Made by a program: the position numbers and the translations under genes
Source of the DNA: CAZXNF01 sp050741255
Lineage (GTDB): Bacteria; Pseudomonadota; Gammaproteobacteria; Burkholderiales; SG8-41
Direction: 5' to 3'
Assembly: GCA_050741255.1 (NCBI GenBank)
Contig: JBOIEQ010000014.1
Location: forward strand, 1 to 47,152
DNA: 47,152 bases
Shown here: piece after piece, positions 24,384 to 31,060 of the stretch
Numbering within the stretch: the stretch's first letter is position 1
Layout of the letters: each line of letters begins with the position of its first letter
The notes under the pieces: generated by a model
The model's input: the letters and a program-made list of their open reading frames with translations, nothing else
What the model was told of the DNA's origin: nothing
The model's database searches: none

Positions 24384-25268
24384 ATGATCAACCCCCGTAT
24401 CGATAGCAAGACTCCCGTCCTCGTGCAAGGCATCACCGGCCGCGCCGGCCGCCAGCATTCAAAGCTCATGCGCCAGTACGGCACGAACATCGTGGCCGGC
24501 GTCTCGCCCAAGTCCGACACCCGGGATGTCGACGGCGTGCCTGTATACGCGGATTGCCGCGAGGCGGTCGCCGCGACCGGCGCCACCGCCAGTGTGCTGC
24601 TGGTGGGGGCGATGCAGCTCCTCGATGCCATCCGTGACGCGGTGGACGCCGGCCTCCAGCTGATCGTGACGCCGACTGAAGGCATGCCCGTGCACGACGC
24701 GCTCGTGGCCCGCCGGCTCGTGCAGGCCGCCGACGTGACCTGGATCGGCGCCTCCACGCCGGGCATGGCGGTGCCGGGCGCCGCCAAGCTCGGTTTTCTC
24801 CCGGACACGGCACTCCTCCCCGGCCCGCTCGGCATCATGTCCAAGAGCGGCACGCTGTCCTATGAAGCCGGTTACCGGCTCGCGCTGCGCGGCATCGGCG
24901 CATCGGTATGGGTCGGCGTCGGCGGCGATCCGGTGAAAGGCACGCGCTTCGCGGAGCTGGTGCCGTTCTATGCGGCCGACCCTGCTACCCAGGCGCTGCT
25001 GATCGTCGGCGAAATCGGCGGCAACGAGGAAGAAGAGTTCGCGGCCGCGCTGTCGGCGCAGCGGTTTGCGAAACCCGCGTTCGCGCTCATCGCGGGTCGC
25101 AGCTCGCCCGAGGGCGTGACGATGGGGCACGCCGGCGCGATCGCGCACGGCAGCCACGGCGGTTATGCGGCGAAACGCGCCGCGCTCGAAGCTGCGGGCG
25201 CCACCGTGTTCGACTCCCTCGACGCGATGGTCAAGGGCATCGAAGCCTGGCGAAAGAAAAGCGCCTAG
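24384..25268 (+). CDS. Succinyl-CoA synthetase alpha-subunit-like ADP-forming CoA ligase
   Basis: This 294-residue SucD-like subunit has a CoA-binding Rossmann segment near VQGITGRAGRQHSKLMRQYG, GPLGIMSKSGTLSYEAGYRL, a second lobe with VGEIGGNEEEEFAAAL, and the phosphorylated histidine in MGHAGAIAHG (H249). The ATG at 24384 begins the usual MINPRID-like N-terminus. The open frame further upstream runs through the repeat and is not family sequence. No Shine-Dalgarno is visible in the 13 bases between the repeat and this ATG. It completes the CoA ligase with the gene at 23140, and stops 6 bp before the convergent protease-like gene. Confidence 0.9.
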   Translation: MINPRIDSKTPVLVQGITGRAGRQHSKLMRQYGTNIVAGVSPKSDTRDVDGVPVYADCREAVAATGATASVLLVGAMQLLDAIRDAVDAGLQLIVTPTEGMPVHDALVARRLVQAADVTWIGASTPGMAVPGAAKLGFLPDTALLPGPLGIMSKSGTLSYEAGYRLALRGIGASVWVGVGGDPVKGTRFAELVPFYAADPATQALLIVGEIGGNEEEEFAAALSAQRFAKPAFALIAGRSSPEGVTMGHAGAIAHGSHGGYAAKRAALEAAGATVFDSLDAMVKGIEAWRKKSA

Positions 25269-25274
25269 CAGCGT

Positions 25275-26318
25275 TTAATACGTCGGCCGCGGCCGGAAAT
25301 ACTGGTCGCGGTCGATGGACTTGACGTCCATCTTCTGCACCGCGGTGCCTTTCAGCACGTCGAGCACGACGACCGCGCCCGCGTCGCCGCTCGCCCACAG
25401 GCGGCGGTAGAAATCCGCCTGGCCGGACACCGGCTGTCCGCGCACGCCGACGATGATATCGCCCTGCGCGAGGCCCGCCTTGTCCGCCGGGCTCTCCGGC
25501 GACACGCGCGACACCACCAGCTTGCCCTGCACGTCCTGCGTGTTCACGCCCAGCCACGGCTTCGGCTTCAACGGGCTTTTGCCGTTGGCGATGAGATCGC
25601 CGAGGATGGGTTTCAGCAGGTCGATGGGCACGAACATGTTGCCGGGCAGCGTCTGGCGGCCACCGATCGCGTCGTTGACCGCGAGCGAGCCCACGCCGAG
25701 CAGCTTGCCGTCGCGGCTGACGAGCGCGGAACCCTGCCAGTTGACGGTGGCCGGCGCGGTAAAGATCGCTTCGTCCAGGAGATACTCCCAGGGACCGGCG
25801 AACTGCCGTCGCGAGACGACGTACGCGGGTGCAACGCCGTCGAAACCGACGATCAGCACAGGCTCGGCATCCGCCAGCTTGGCCGACGCCCCGAAATCGA
25901 TCGGCCTGATCGTCAGCGGCTGGATGGTGCGCAGCAGACCGAAACCGGTCGCGTTGTCGTAGGCCACGATGGCCGCCGGGATGGTCCTGCCGCCGGCATC
26001 CACCACCTCGACCTTCTCTGCCTCGATGATGAGATAGCCGATGGTCAGGATCAGGCCGCTGGAGTCGATAACGATGCCGCTGCCCTCGCGCTGCGCGCCC
26101 AGATTGAGGTTGCTGCGCGCATCGCGCACCGCCGTCGTGCGCACCAGCACCACGGAAAGATCGTTGACGGTCATTTCCCGCGCGCCGCGCGGCGCGGACG
26201 GGGCGTCCGGCGCCGTGGCTGCATGGACCCCGGGCACGGACGCAAACAGCATCAGGCCTGCGGCCAGCAGCGCGGCCAGCAGCCCGCGATCAGTGCAAAA
26301 ATCGATTCGGCGGCTCAT
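25275..26318 (-). CDS. DegP/HtrA-like protein with PDZ domain, catalytic triad lost
   Basis: This 347-residue exported protein has a signal peptide near residues 11-33 (LLAALLAAGLMLFASVPGVH). Residues 78-235 follow the trypsin-like fold of HtrA proteases and 250-330 form a PDZ domain (PWLGVNTQDVQGKLVVSRV, SPADKAGLAQGDIIVGVRG). By alignment with DegP, histidine is Y95 (ILTIGYLII), aspartate is G125 (DNATG) and the serine is Q195 (NWQGSALV). All three catalytic residues are replaced, so proteolysis is not expected; a chaperone, scaffold or sensor role is an inference. The MSRR start is supported by a promoter whose predicted start site is about 46 nt upstream. It is convergent with the SucD-like gene. 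Confidence 0.88.
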   Translation of the reverse strand: MSRRIDFCTDRGLLAALLAAGLMLFASVPGVHAATAPDAPSAPRGAREMTVNDLSVVLVRTTAVRDARSNLNLGAQREGSGIVIDSSGLILTIGYLIIEAEKVEVVDAGGRTIPAAIVAYDNATGFGLLRTIQPLTIRPIDFGASAKLADAEPVLIVGFDGVAPAYVVSRRQFAGPWEYLLDEAIFTAPATVNWQGSALVSRDGKLLGVGSLAVNDAIGGRQTLPGNMFVPIDLLKPILGDLIANGKSPLKPKPWLGVNTQDVQGKLVVSRVSPESPADKAGLAQGDIIVGVRGQPVSGQADFYRRLWASGDAGAVVVLDVLKGTAVQKMDVKSIDRDQYFRPRPTY

Positions 26319-26370
26319 GGCGTGTTTGTCCAGGGAAGGAAGCGGGAAAGGATGCGACGAGAGGTTGCAA

Positions 26371-26399
26371 ATAGTATGCCCGTCATCCCGGTTCCGCAA
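26371..26399 (-). promoter_or_regulatory. Predicted sigma-70 promoter for the DegP-like gene
   Basis: On the minus strand TTGCGG (26394-26399) and TACTAT (26371-26376) are spaced by 17 nt. This would give a leader of about 45 nt to the ATG at 26318 and supports that start over the longer frame. The remainder of the 273-bp divergent gap (26319-26591) has no other clear signal; AGGAG at about 26577 is the ribosome site of the plus-strand SDR gene. Confidence 0.55.
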
Positions 26400-26591
26400 T
26401 CGCGCGCGCGGACGAAGGCGAACAACCCGCGCCAGCCACTGTCACGCAGCATGGAAAATGGGCTACATTCACAGGCTGTGCGCCGGTGGTTGCCGCGGTG
26501 GTTGCCGGTTGGGCCAACGCCGCGCAGCAGGAACCCCTGGTTGCCTCGTTTTTCCCTCACCCCTAACGCGAACCGCAGGAGCAGCACCGAC

Positions 26592-27356
26592 ATGGAACTG
26601 GGACTCAAGGGCAAGGTCGCCGTCATCACCGGCGGCACGGAAGGCATCGGCAAGGCGGCGGCGTTCCTGTTCGCGGCCGAAGGCGCGAACGTGGCGATCT
26701 GCGGCCGCAACCAGGAACGCCTCGACAAGGTCGGCTCCGCGCTCGGCAAGGACCATCTGGCGGTGCAGGCCGACATCGGCACGAAGGACGGAGTGGAGAA
26801 ATTCATCGCCGCCGTCGTCAAGCGCTACGGGCGCCTCGACATCCTCGTCAACAACGCCGGCACCTCCATGCGCGGCAAATTCCTGGAAGTGGACGACGCC
26901 AAGTGGCAGTCCGACCTCGACCTCAAGGTGTTCGGCGCGATCCGCTGCATGCGACTGGCGATCCCGCACATGCAGAAACAGGGCGGCGGCCGCATCATCA
27001 ACATTGCCATCGTGAACGCCAAGACGCCGGCGGCGGAATCCATGCCGACGGCGATCTCGCGGGCGGCCGGCATGGCCATCACCAAGTCGCTGTCGAAGGA
27101 ATTCGCGGCGTCCAACATCCTGGTCAACACGGTGTGCATCGGCAAGATCAAGTCCGGCCAGCACGAACGCCGCTCGGCCAAGGAAGGCATCACGCCGGAC
27201 GCCTATTACCAGCGCGAAGCCAAGGGCATCCCGATGGGCCGCTTTGGCGAAGCCGAGGAAGCCGCGAGCGCGATCGTGTTCCTGTGCTCCGATGCCGCCA
27301 GCTATGTCACGGGCACCAACATCAACCTCGACGGCGGCATGTCGGGCACGCTGTAA
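26592..27356 (+). CDS. Short-chain dehydrogenase/reductase-like protein lacking YxxxK
   Basis: This 254-residue Rossmann-fold SDR has the cofactor motif TGGTEGIG (13-20), the NNAG structural motif (87-90) and the C-terminal GTNINLDGG. The active-site serine strand reads NIAIVN, with no serine at the expected place. The YxxxK motif is T153xxxR157 (TAISR). The catalytic tetrad therefore appears lost, although the nucleotide-binding part is intact. It may bind NAD(P)H without normal dehydrogenase chemistry or use other residues. The AGGAG ribosome site fixes the ATG. The class V aminotransferase follows after 12 bp in the same direction. Confidence 0.88.
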   Translation: MELGLKGKVAVITGGTEGIGKAAAFLFAAEGANVAICGRNQERLDKVGSALGKDHLAVQADIGTKDGVEKFIAAVVKRYGRLDILVNNAGTSMRGKFLEVDDAKWQSDLDLKVFGAIRCMRLAIPHMQKQGGGRIINIAIVNAKTPAAESMPTAISRAAGMAITKSLSKEFAASNILVNTVCIGKIKSGQHERRSAKEGITPDAYYQREAKGIPMGRFGEAEEAASAIVFLCSDAASYVTGTNINLDGGMSGTL

Positions 27357-27368
27357 GGTAGGACTCCC

Positions 27369-28511
27369 ATGAACGCGCCCGACTTCACGGCAATCCGCCG
27401 CGAGTTTCCCACGCTCGAACGCTGGGTCTATCTCGACTCCGCGCGCAAGACCGTGCCGCCGCGCTGCGTCGAGCAGGCGATGCAGGCGTATTGCAAGGAT
27501 ATCTACGAGGAAGCCGGTGCGAGCGCGTGGGACTCCGCCCATCTCGACACCACGCGCACGCTGCTGGCGGACCTGCTCGGCGCGAAACCGTCCGAACTGG
27601 CGTTCGTCAAGAACACCACCGAGGGCCTCAACATCGCCTCGCACGGCTTCGACCTCGCGCCCGGCGACAACATCGTCCTCACCGACCGCGAGCACGTCAA
27701 CAACGTGTGGACGTGGAAGCACTGGGAAGCCAAAGGCGTCGAGGTGCGCGCCGCCAGGCACGAGACGGGCCGGCTGACGCTCGATGCGTTCCGCCGCGTC
27801 ATCGACGACCGCACCCGCATGATCAGCACCGCCTGGGTCACCTACGGCAACGGCTATCGCGTCGACCTGCCCGCGTTGGGCGCCCTGTGCCGCGAGCGCG
27901 ACATCCGGCTGGTAGTGGACGGTGTGCAGGGCGCGGGCATCCTGAACCAGCGCTTCGACAGTCTCGGCGCCGACGTCATCGCGCTCGGCGGCCACAAGCA
28001 CCTGTTGGGACTGACCGGCACCGGGCTCGTATGGGTGCGCGAGGCGCTGATCCCGCAACTGAAGACTCCCTTCATCAAGCCCTTGTCCGCCGTCGGTGCG
28101 AGTGAAAACCGCCAGTTCGATTACGTGCACGATGCGCACCGGCTGGAAGGCGGCAACCTCAGCTTCCTCGGCCTGCGCGTGCTGGCCGCGACCGGCGCGT
28201 TCCTGCGCGACATCGGCCTAGACAAGATCGAAGCGCGCATTCAGGCGCTGACCACCCGCTTCATGGAAGGCGCACAACGCGCGGGCATCCCGGTGCTGAC
28301 GCCGGCACCATGGACCGAGCGCGCGCAAATCGTGAGCCTCGGCGTGGCTGACCCGGAAGGCCTGCGCCGGGCACTGTACGCGGAGAAAATCGTGGTAAAC
28401 GTGAAGGACGACGCGCTGCGGGTGTCTTGCTCGTTCTACAACAACGAGGAAAACCTGGAGCGTTGTCTCGCCGCGATCGTGCGGCTTACCCGGTCGCGGG
28501 CGGCCGCCTAG
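27369..28511 (+). CDS. Class V aminotransferase (PLP-dependent, cysteine-desulfurase-like fold)
   Basis: This 380-residue fold-type I PLP enzyme has an SDS-like phosphate region VKNTTEGLNIASHGFD, the aspartate of LVVDGVQGAG, and the PLP lysine K210 in ALGGHKHLLGLTG. The C-terminus reads LRVSCSFYNNEENLERCLAA, which is the usual aminotransferase V end. The reactive cysteine loop of SufS/IscS is not evident, so a transaminase, lyase or epimerase role (isopenicillin-N-epimerase-like) is more likely than desulfuration. It is cotranscribed with the SDR-like gene and has no other metabolic neighbours that identify the substrate. Confidence 0.9.
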   Translation: MNAPDFTAIRREFPTLERWVYLDSARKTVPPRCVEQAMQAYCKDIYEEAGASAWDSAHLDTTRTLLADLLGAKPSELAFVKNTTEGLNIASHGFDLAPGDNIVLTDREHVNNVWTWKHWEAKGVEVRAARHETGRLTLDAFRRVIDDRTRMISTAWVTYGNGYRVDLPALGALCRERDIRLVVDGVQGAGILNQRFDSLGADVIALGGHKHLLGLTGTGLVWVREALIPQLKTPFIKPLSAVGASENRQFDYVHDAHRLEGGNLSFLGLRVLAATGAFLRDIGLDKIEARIQALTTRFMEGAQRAGIPVLTPAPWTERAQIVSLGVADPEGLRRALYAEKIVVNVKDDALRVSCSFYNNEENLERCLAAIVRLTRSRAAA

Positions 28512-28545
28512 TCCGCTGGCACTGCGGCGGCGGGCGGGAAGTCAC

Positions 28546-28621
28546 TGGTGCCGCTGGCCGGATTCGAACTGGCGACCTTCGCATTACGAATGCGCTGCTC
28601 TACCAACTGAGCTACAGCGGC
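28546..28621 (-). tRNA. tRNA-Thr (anticodon CGT)
   Basis: On the minus strand the cloverleaf reads GCCGCTG acceptor, AGCTC-AGTTGGTA-GAGC D-arm, anticodon loop TTCGTAA, and T-arm with GTTCGAATC, closing with CAGCGGC and an encoded ACCA. The anticodon CGT reads ACG. D-arm and anticodon-arm sequence closely follow E. coli tRNA-Thr(CGT). The CCA is at 28546-28548. The 5' end overlaps the last codons of the Fur-family gene by 10 bp. No polyT terminator follows. Confidence 0.97.
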
Positions 28622-29097
28622 GGACGGGGATTTTTCGAGCGCGCGATTGTAGCAGGCGCCGGGGCGGTCAGCCCCCCGCCGGCGCGCACGGACCGCACGC
28701 GCACGATGACGTCCACGCCATCGGTCATCATGCCGGGCGGCAGCGGCGGCAGGCCGCTGATCGAAATGCTGTCCGCCGGGATGTCCGTCAGTTGGCCGGT
28801 ATCGACGTGGTAGCGGTGATGGTGCGGCTCCGGATTCGGGTCGTAGAACACCTTGCTCGGATCCACGATCACCTCGCGGGCCAGGCCCTTGGCCACGAAC
28901 AGCTTGAGCGTGTTGTAGACCGTGGCTTTGGAGGTCTCGGCCGCGCGCTCGTTCACGATCGCCAGTATCCGATCGGCCGACAGGTGCTCCATGCGGCTGA
29001 ACAGCGCGCAGGCGATCTCTATCCGCTGATGCGTCGGCGTAACCCCATGATTACGCAATATTTCAGGTATTTCCTCGCGTGTGTATTTCGGACTCAT
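28612..29097 (-). CDS. Fur-family transcriptional regulator without the structural-zinc cysteines
   Basis: This 161-residue protein has the Fur winged helix: HGVTPTHQRIEIACALFS, HLSADRILAIVNERA, and the recognition helix SKATVYNTLKLFVAKGL (56-72). The hinge leads to the PHHHRYHVDTGQLTDI strand with the three-histidine metal site (92-94). The CxxC zinc motifs of canonical Fur and PerR are absent (GQ and following residues stand there), so metal sensing may be Irr-like. The C-terminal tail GLTAPAPATIARSKNPRPPL is unusual and is encoded in the tRNA-Thr promoter and leader region, its last codons within the tRNA. It is divergent from the pilin operon across a 290-bp gap. Confidence 0.88.
   Translation of the reverse strand: MSPKYTREEIPEILRNHGVTPTHQRIEIACALFSRMEHLSADRILAIVNERAAETSKATVYNTLKLFVAKGLAREVIVDPSKVFYDPNPEPHHHRYHVDTGQLTDIPADSISISGLPPLPPGMMTDGVDVIVRVRSVRAGGGLTAPAPATIARSKNPRPPL
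28646..28651 (-). promoter_or_regulatory. Predicted -10 box of the tRNA-Thr gene
   Basis: The minus-strand TACAAT lies inside the 3' end of the Fur-family gene, about 24 nt before the tRNA 5' end. No strong -35 is seen at 16-18 nt. The short distance to the mature 5' end fits a single-gene tRNA transcript. Confidence 0.45.
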
Positions 29098-29387
29098 GAC
29101 GATTTGATTCTAGGCCAAGGTTTGGACTGTGTCTAATTTGACGACCGCGGTCCACCCGCGTTCTGAGGTGCGCCATGGCCACGCAGCGTCCCGAAAAAAG
29201 CCGGTGCTAAGATCTTTTCGCGCCGGCGGCGGACGATTGCGTGACATATGTCCCCGGTGGCGAGTACCGAAAAAACCGATGGAAATCCGGCGGTTCCGTT
29301 CATTCCCACCGGCCGACCGCCCATCGGGATTCGGTGGAGTCCACCCACCGGCATCACTACCATGCCGTTCACAAGGGAGTTCCCGTC
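29098..29387. promoter_or_regulatory. Divergent gap between fur-family and pilE genes
   Basis: This 290-bp gap should hold both promoters. On the minus strand TAGAAT lies about 12 nt before the Fur-family ATG, with TTAGAC 18 nt further up as a weak -35. On the plus strand CTAAGAT near 29205 could be a -10 for pilE, and AAGGGAG (29372-29378) is its ribosome site. I looked for a sigma-54 TGGCAC-N5-TTGC element and found none. GACCGCGGTC (29143-29152) is a small palindrome. Confidence 0.35.
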
Positions 29388-29873
29388 ATGGCTCGACCGC
29401 ACGTTCAGCACGGCGTTACCCTGGTTGAACTGATGATCGTACTGGTCATCGTTGCAATCCTGGCGGCGATCGGCATTCCGTCCTACCGCGACCACATCCG
29501 TCGCGGCGCACGGTCGTCGGCGCAGCAGTTCCTGCTCGATCTTGCGCAGAAACAGGAGCAGTTTTTCCTCGACCAGCGCCAGTACGCGACCCTGGTCGGC
29601 CCGCCGGGCACCGCCAACTCCCTGAATCTCGATTTCGCGAACTCGCCCGCGGCCAAGTACTACCAGGCGCCGGTCATTAACGTGGCCGCCGGACCGCCCG
29701 CGACGTTCCGCATCACGATCACGCCCGTCGTCGGCAGCCCGGTCGACGGGGACGGCGTCCTCGTGATCAACAACCTTCAGCAGAAGTGGCGTGAGGTGGA
29801 CGGCAACTCCACCTACGAATCGGGCGTGGGCCGGGACTGCCGATGGGAAGAACAATCATGCATCCCCGGCTGA
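29388..29873 (+). CDS. pilE: Type IV pilin-like protein PilE
   Basis: This 161-residue type IV prepilin has an eight-residue leader ending in HG, then V-T-L-V-E with the conserved Glu at +5 and the hydrophobic helix LMIVLVIVAILAAIGIPSYR. The mature first residue is V instead of the usual F. The C-terminus holds a cysteine pair (GRDCRWEEQSCIPG) that would form the D-loop disulfide. The ATG is fixed by AAGGGAG nine bases upstream; the longer open frame is not coding. It leads an operon of fimT, pilV, pilW, pilX and pilY1, so it is likely a minor pilin of the tip or initiation complex. It overlaps fimT by 16 bp. Confidence 0.92.
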   Translation: MARPHVQHGVTLVELMIVLVIVAILAAIGIPSYRDHIRRGARSSAQQFLLDLAQKQEQFFLDQRQYATLVGPPGTANSLNLDFANSPAAKYYQAPVINVAAGPPATFRITITPVVGSPVDGDGVLVINNLQQKWREVDGNSTYESGVGRDCRWEEQSCIPG

Positions 29874-30421
29874 TCCGTTCTCCGCACCGGCGCAGCGGGC
29901 CGGGGTTTACGTTGATCGAGATGATGGTGGTCATCGCGATCGCCGCCATCCTGCTGACGATCGGGTTGCCCAATCTGCGGGACTTCCTCGCCGACCAGCG
30001 CGTGCGCACCGCGGCATCGGACCTGGTGTCCGAAATCGCCCTGGCGCGCGCGCGGGCGATCCAGGACAGCCGCCGCGTCTACTTCCAGCGCACCGCCGTC
30101 GACTGGAAGGACGGCTGGATCATTTTCGTCGACCAGAACAGCAATGGCGCCTACGACAACGGCGAGGAAATCAAGATCAGCCAGGGCCTGCCGGGACGGC
30201 TGCGCATCTGCTCAACCGTGACCGACTTCGGCACCAACCTGATCTTCCGGCCGGATGGCCGCGTGGTGCGCACCACCGCGGTCGGGGCCAACGACGGACT
30301 CTATCTCGTCGATGAACTGGGCGACACGGACCCCACCAACAACAAGATCCGCGGGCTGCTGTTCGGGACCTCGGGCCGCGTCACCACATTGAAAGCCAAC
30401 GGGGTCGCACCGCCATGCTGA
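29858..30421 (+). CDS. fimT: Minor pilin FimT/GspH family
   Basis: This 187-residue prepilin has leader MHPRLIRSPHRRSGPG, cleaved before FTLIEMMVVIAIAAILLTIG, and then PNLRDFLADQRVRTAASDLV, the GspH/FimT signature. The C-terminal beta domain has IFVDQNSNGAYDNGEE. GspH-like pilins initiate pilus assembly; FimT has also been linked to DNA binding in competence in some bacteria, which is not shown here. The ATG at 29858 has GGAAG at fitting distance; 29843 is an alternative start. It overlaps pilE upstream and pilV downstream. Confidence 0.9.
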   Translation: MHPRLIRSPHRRSGPGFTLIEMMVVIAIAAILLTIGLPNLRDFLADQRVRTAASDLVSEIALARARAIQDSRRVYFQRTAVDWKDGWIIFVDQNSNGAYDNGEEIKISQGLPGRLRICSTVTDFGTNLIFRPDGRVVRTTAVGANDGLYLVDELGDTDPTNNKIRGLLFGTSGRVTTLKANGVAPPC

Positions 30422-31059
30422 CCACCAGAACCGCCGGCTTCACCCTGATCGAGGTGCTGGTCACGCTCGTGATCCTGATGTTCGGCCTGCTCGGCATCGC
30501 GGGCCTGATGGCCAAGGGCCAGCGCGCCTCGTTTGAAGCCTTCCAGCGCCAGCAGGCGCTCGCGCTCGCGAACGACATGGCCGAACGCATCCGCACCAAC
30601 CGCGCCGCGGCCCCGGCCTATGCACTCGCGGCGGCGCCGGGCGCATCCCCCATGGTGGGTGAACAAGCGCTTTACGACGACCTTCTGACCACCGCCATCC
30701 TGGATTGCGGCGCGGGCTCTTCCTGCAACGCCGCCAACCTTGCCGCCTATGACCTCGCGCTGTGGGACGGATTGCTCACCGGGTATACGGAAAAGCAGGC
30801 GGTCGGCGGCGCCTCGATCGGGGGCATCGTCAACGCCCGCGGCTGCGTCGAAGCGCTGGCGGGCGCGACCGCCTGCCCGGCACCGCCCGCGGGCGTGAAT
30901 GTGTTTTCGAGCACGACCTATCGCGTCAGCGTCACCTGGCAAGGCGAGGAGGAAACCCTCGCCCCCACCGCGTCGGCCTGCGGCAACGGACTCTACGGCA
31001 CGGCAGCGCGCCGCCGCCTCGTCTTCCTCGATGTGCTGGTCTACCAGGCATGCCCCTGA
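30415..31059 (+). CDS. pilV: Minor pilin PilV
   Basis: This 214-residue protein starts MLTTRTAG and is cleaved before FTLIEVLVTLVILMFGLLGI. It matches PilV/GspI by the following AGLMAKGQRASFEAFQRQQA and NDMAERIRTNRAAA segments. Several cysteines in the C-terminal domain (DCGAGSSCNAA, TACPAP, SACGNG) suggest disulfides. It overlaps fimT by 7 bp and is followed by pilW with one base between stop and start, so the operon is translationally coupled. It would form part of the minor pilin tip complex with PilW, PilX and PilY1. Confidence 0.92.
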   Translation: MLTTRTAGFTLIEVLVTLVILMFGLLGIAGLMAKGQRASFEAFQRQQALALANDMAERIRTNRAAAPAYALAAAPGASPMVGEQALYDDLLTTAILDCGAGSSCNAANLAAYDLALWDGLLTGYTEKQAVGGASIGGIVNARGCVEALAGATACPAPPAGVNVFSSTTYRVSVTWQGEEETLAPTASACGNGLYGTAARRRLVFLDVLVYQACP

Positions 31060-31060
31060 C

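Noticed and set aside
27369..28511. Cysteine desulfurase (SufS/IscS) call for the class V aminotransferase
   Set aside because: The PLP lysine is there but the reactive cysteine loop is not recognisable, and no suf/isc partner genes are nearby.
29098..29387. Sigma-54 promoter for the pilin operon
   Set aside because: No TGGCAC-N5-TTGC pair with the correct spacing is present in the gap.
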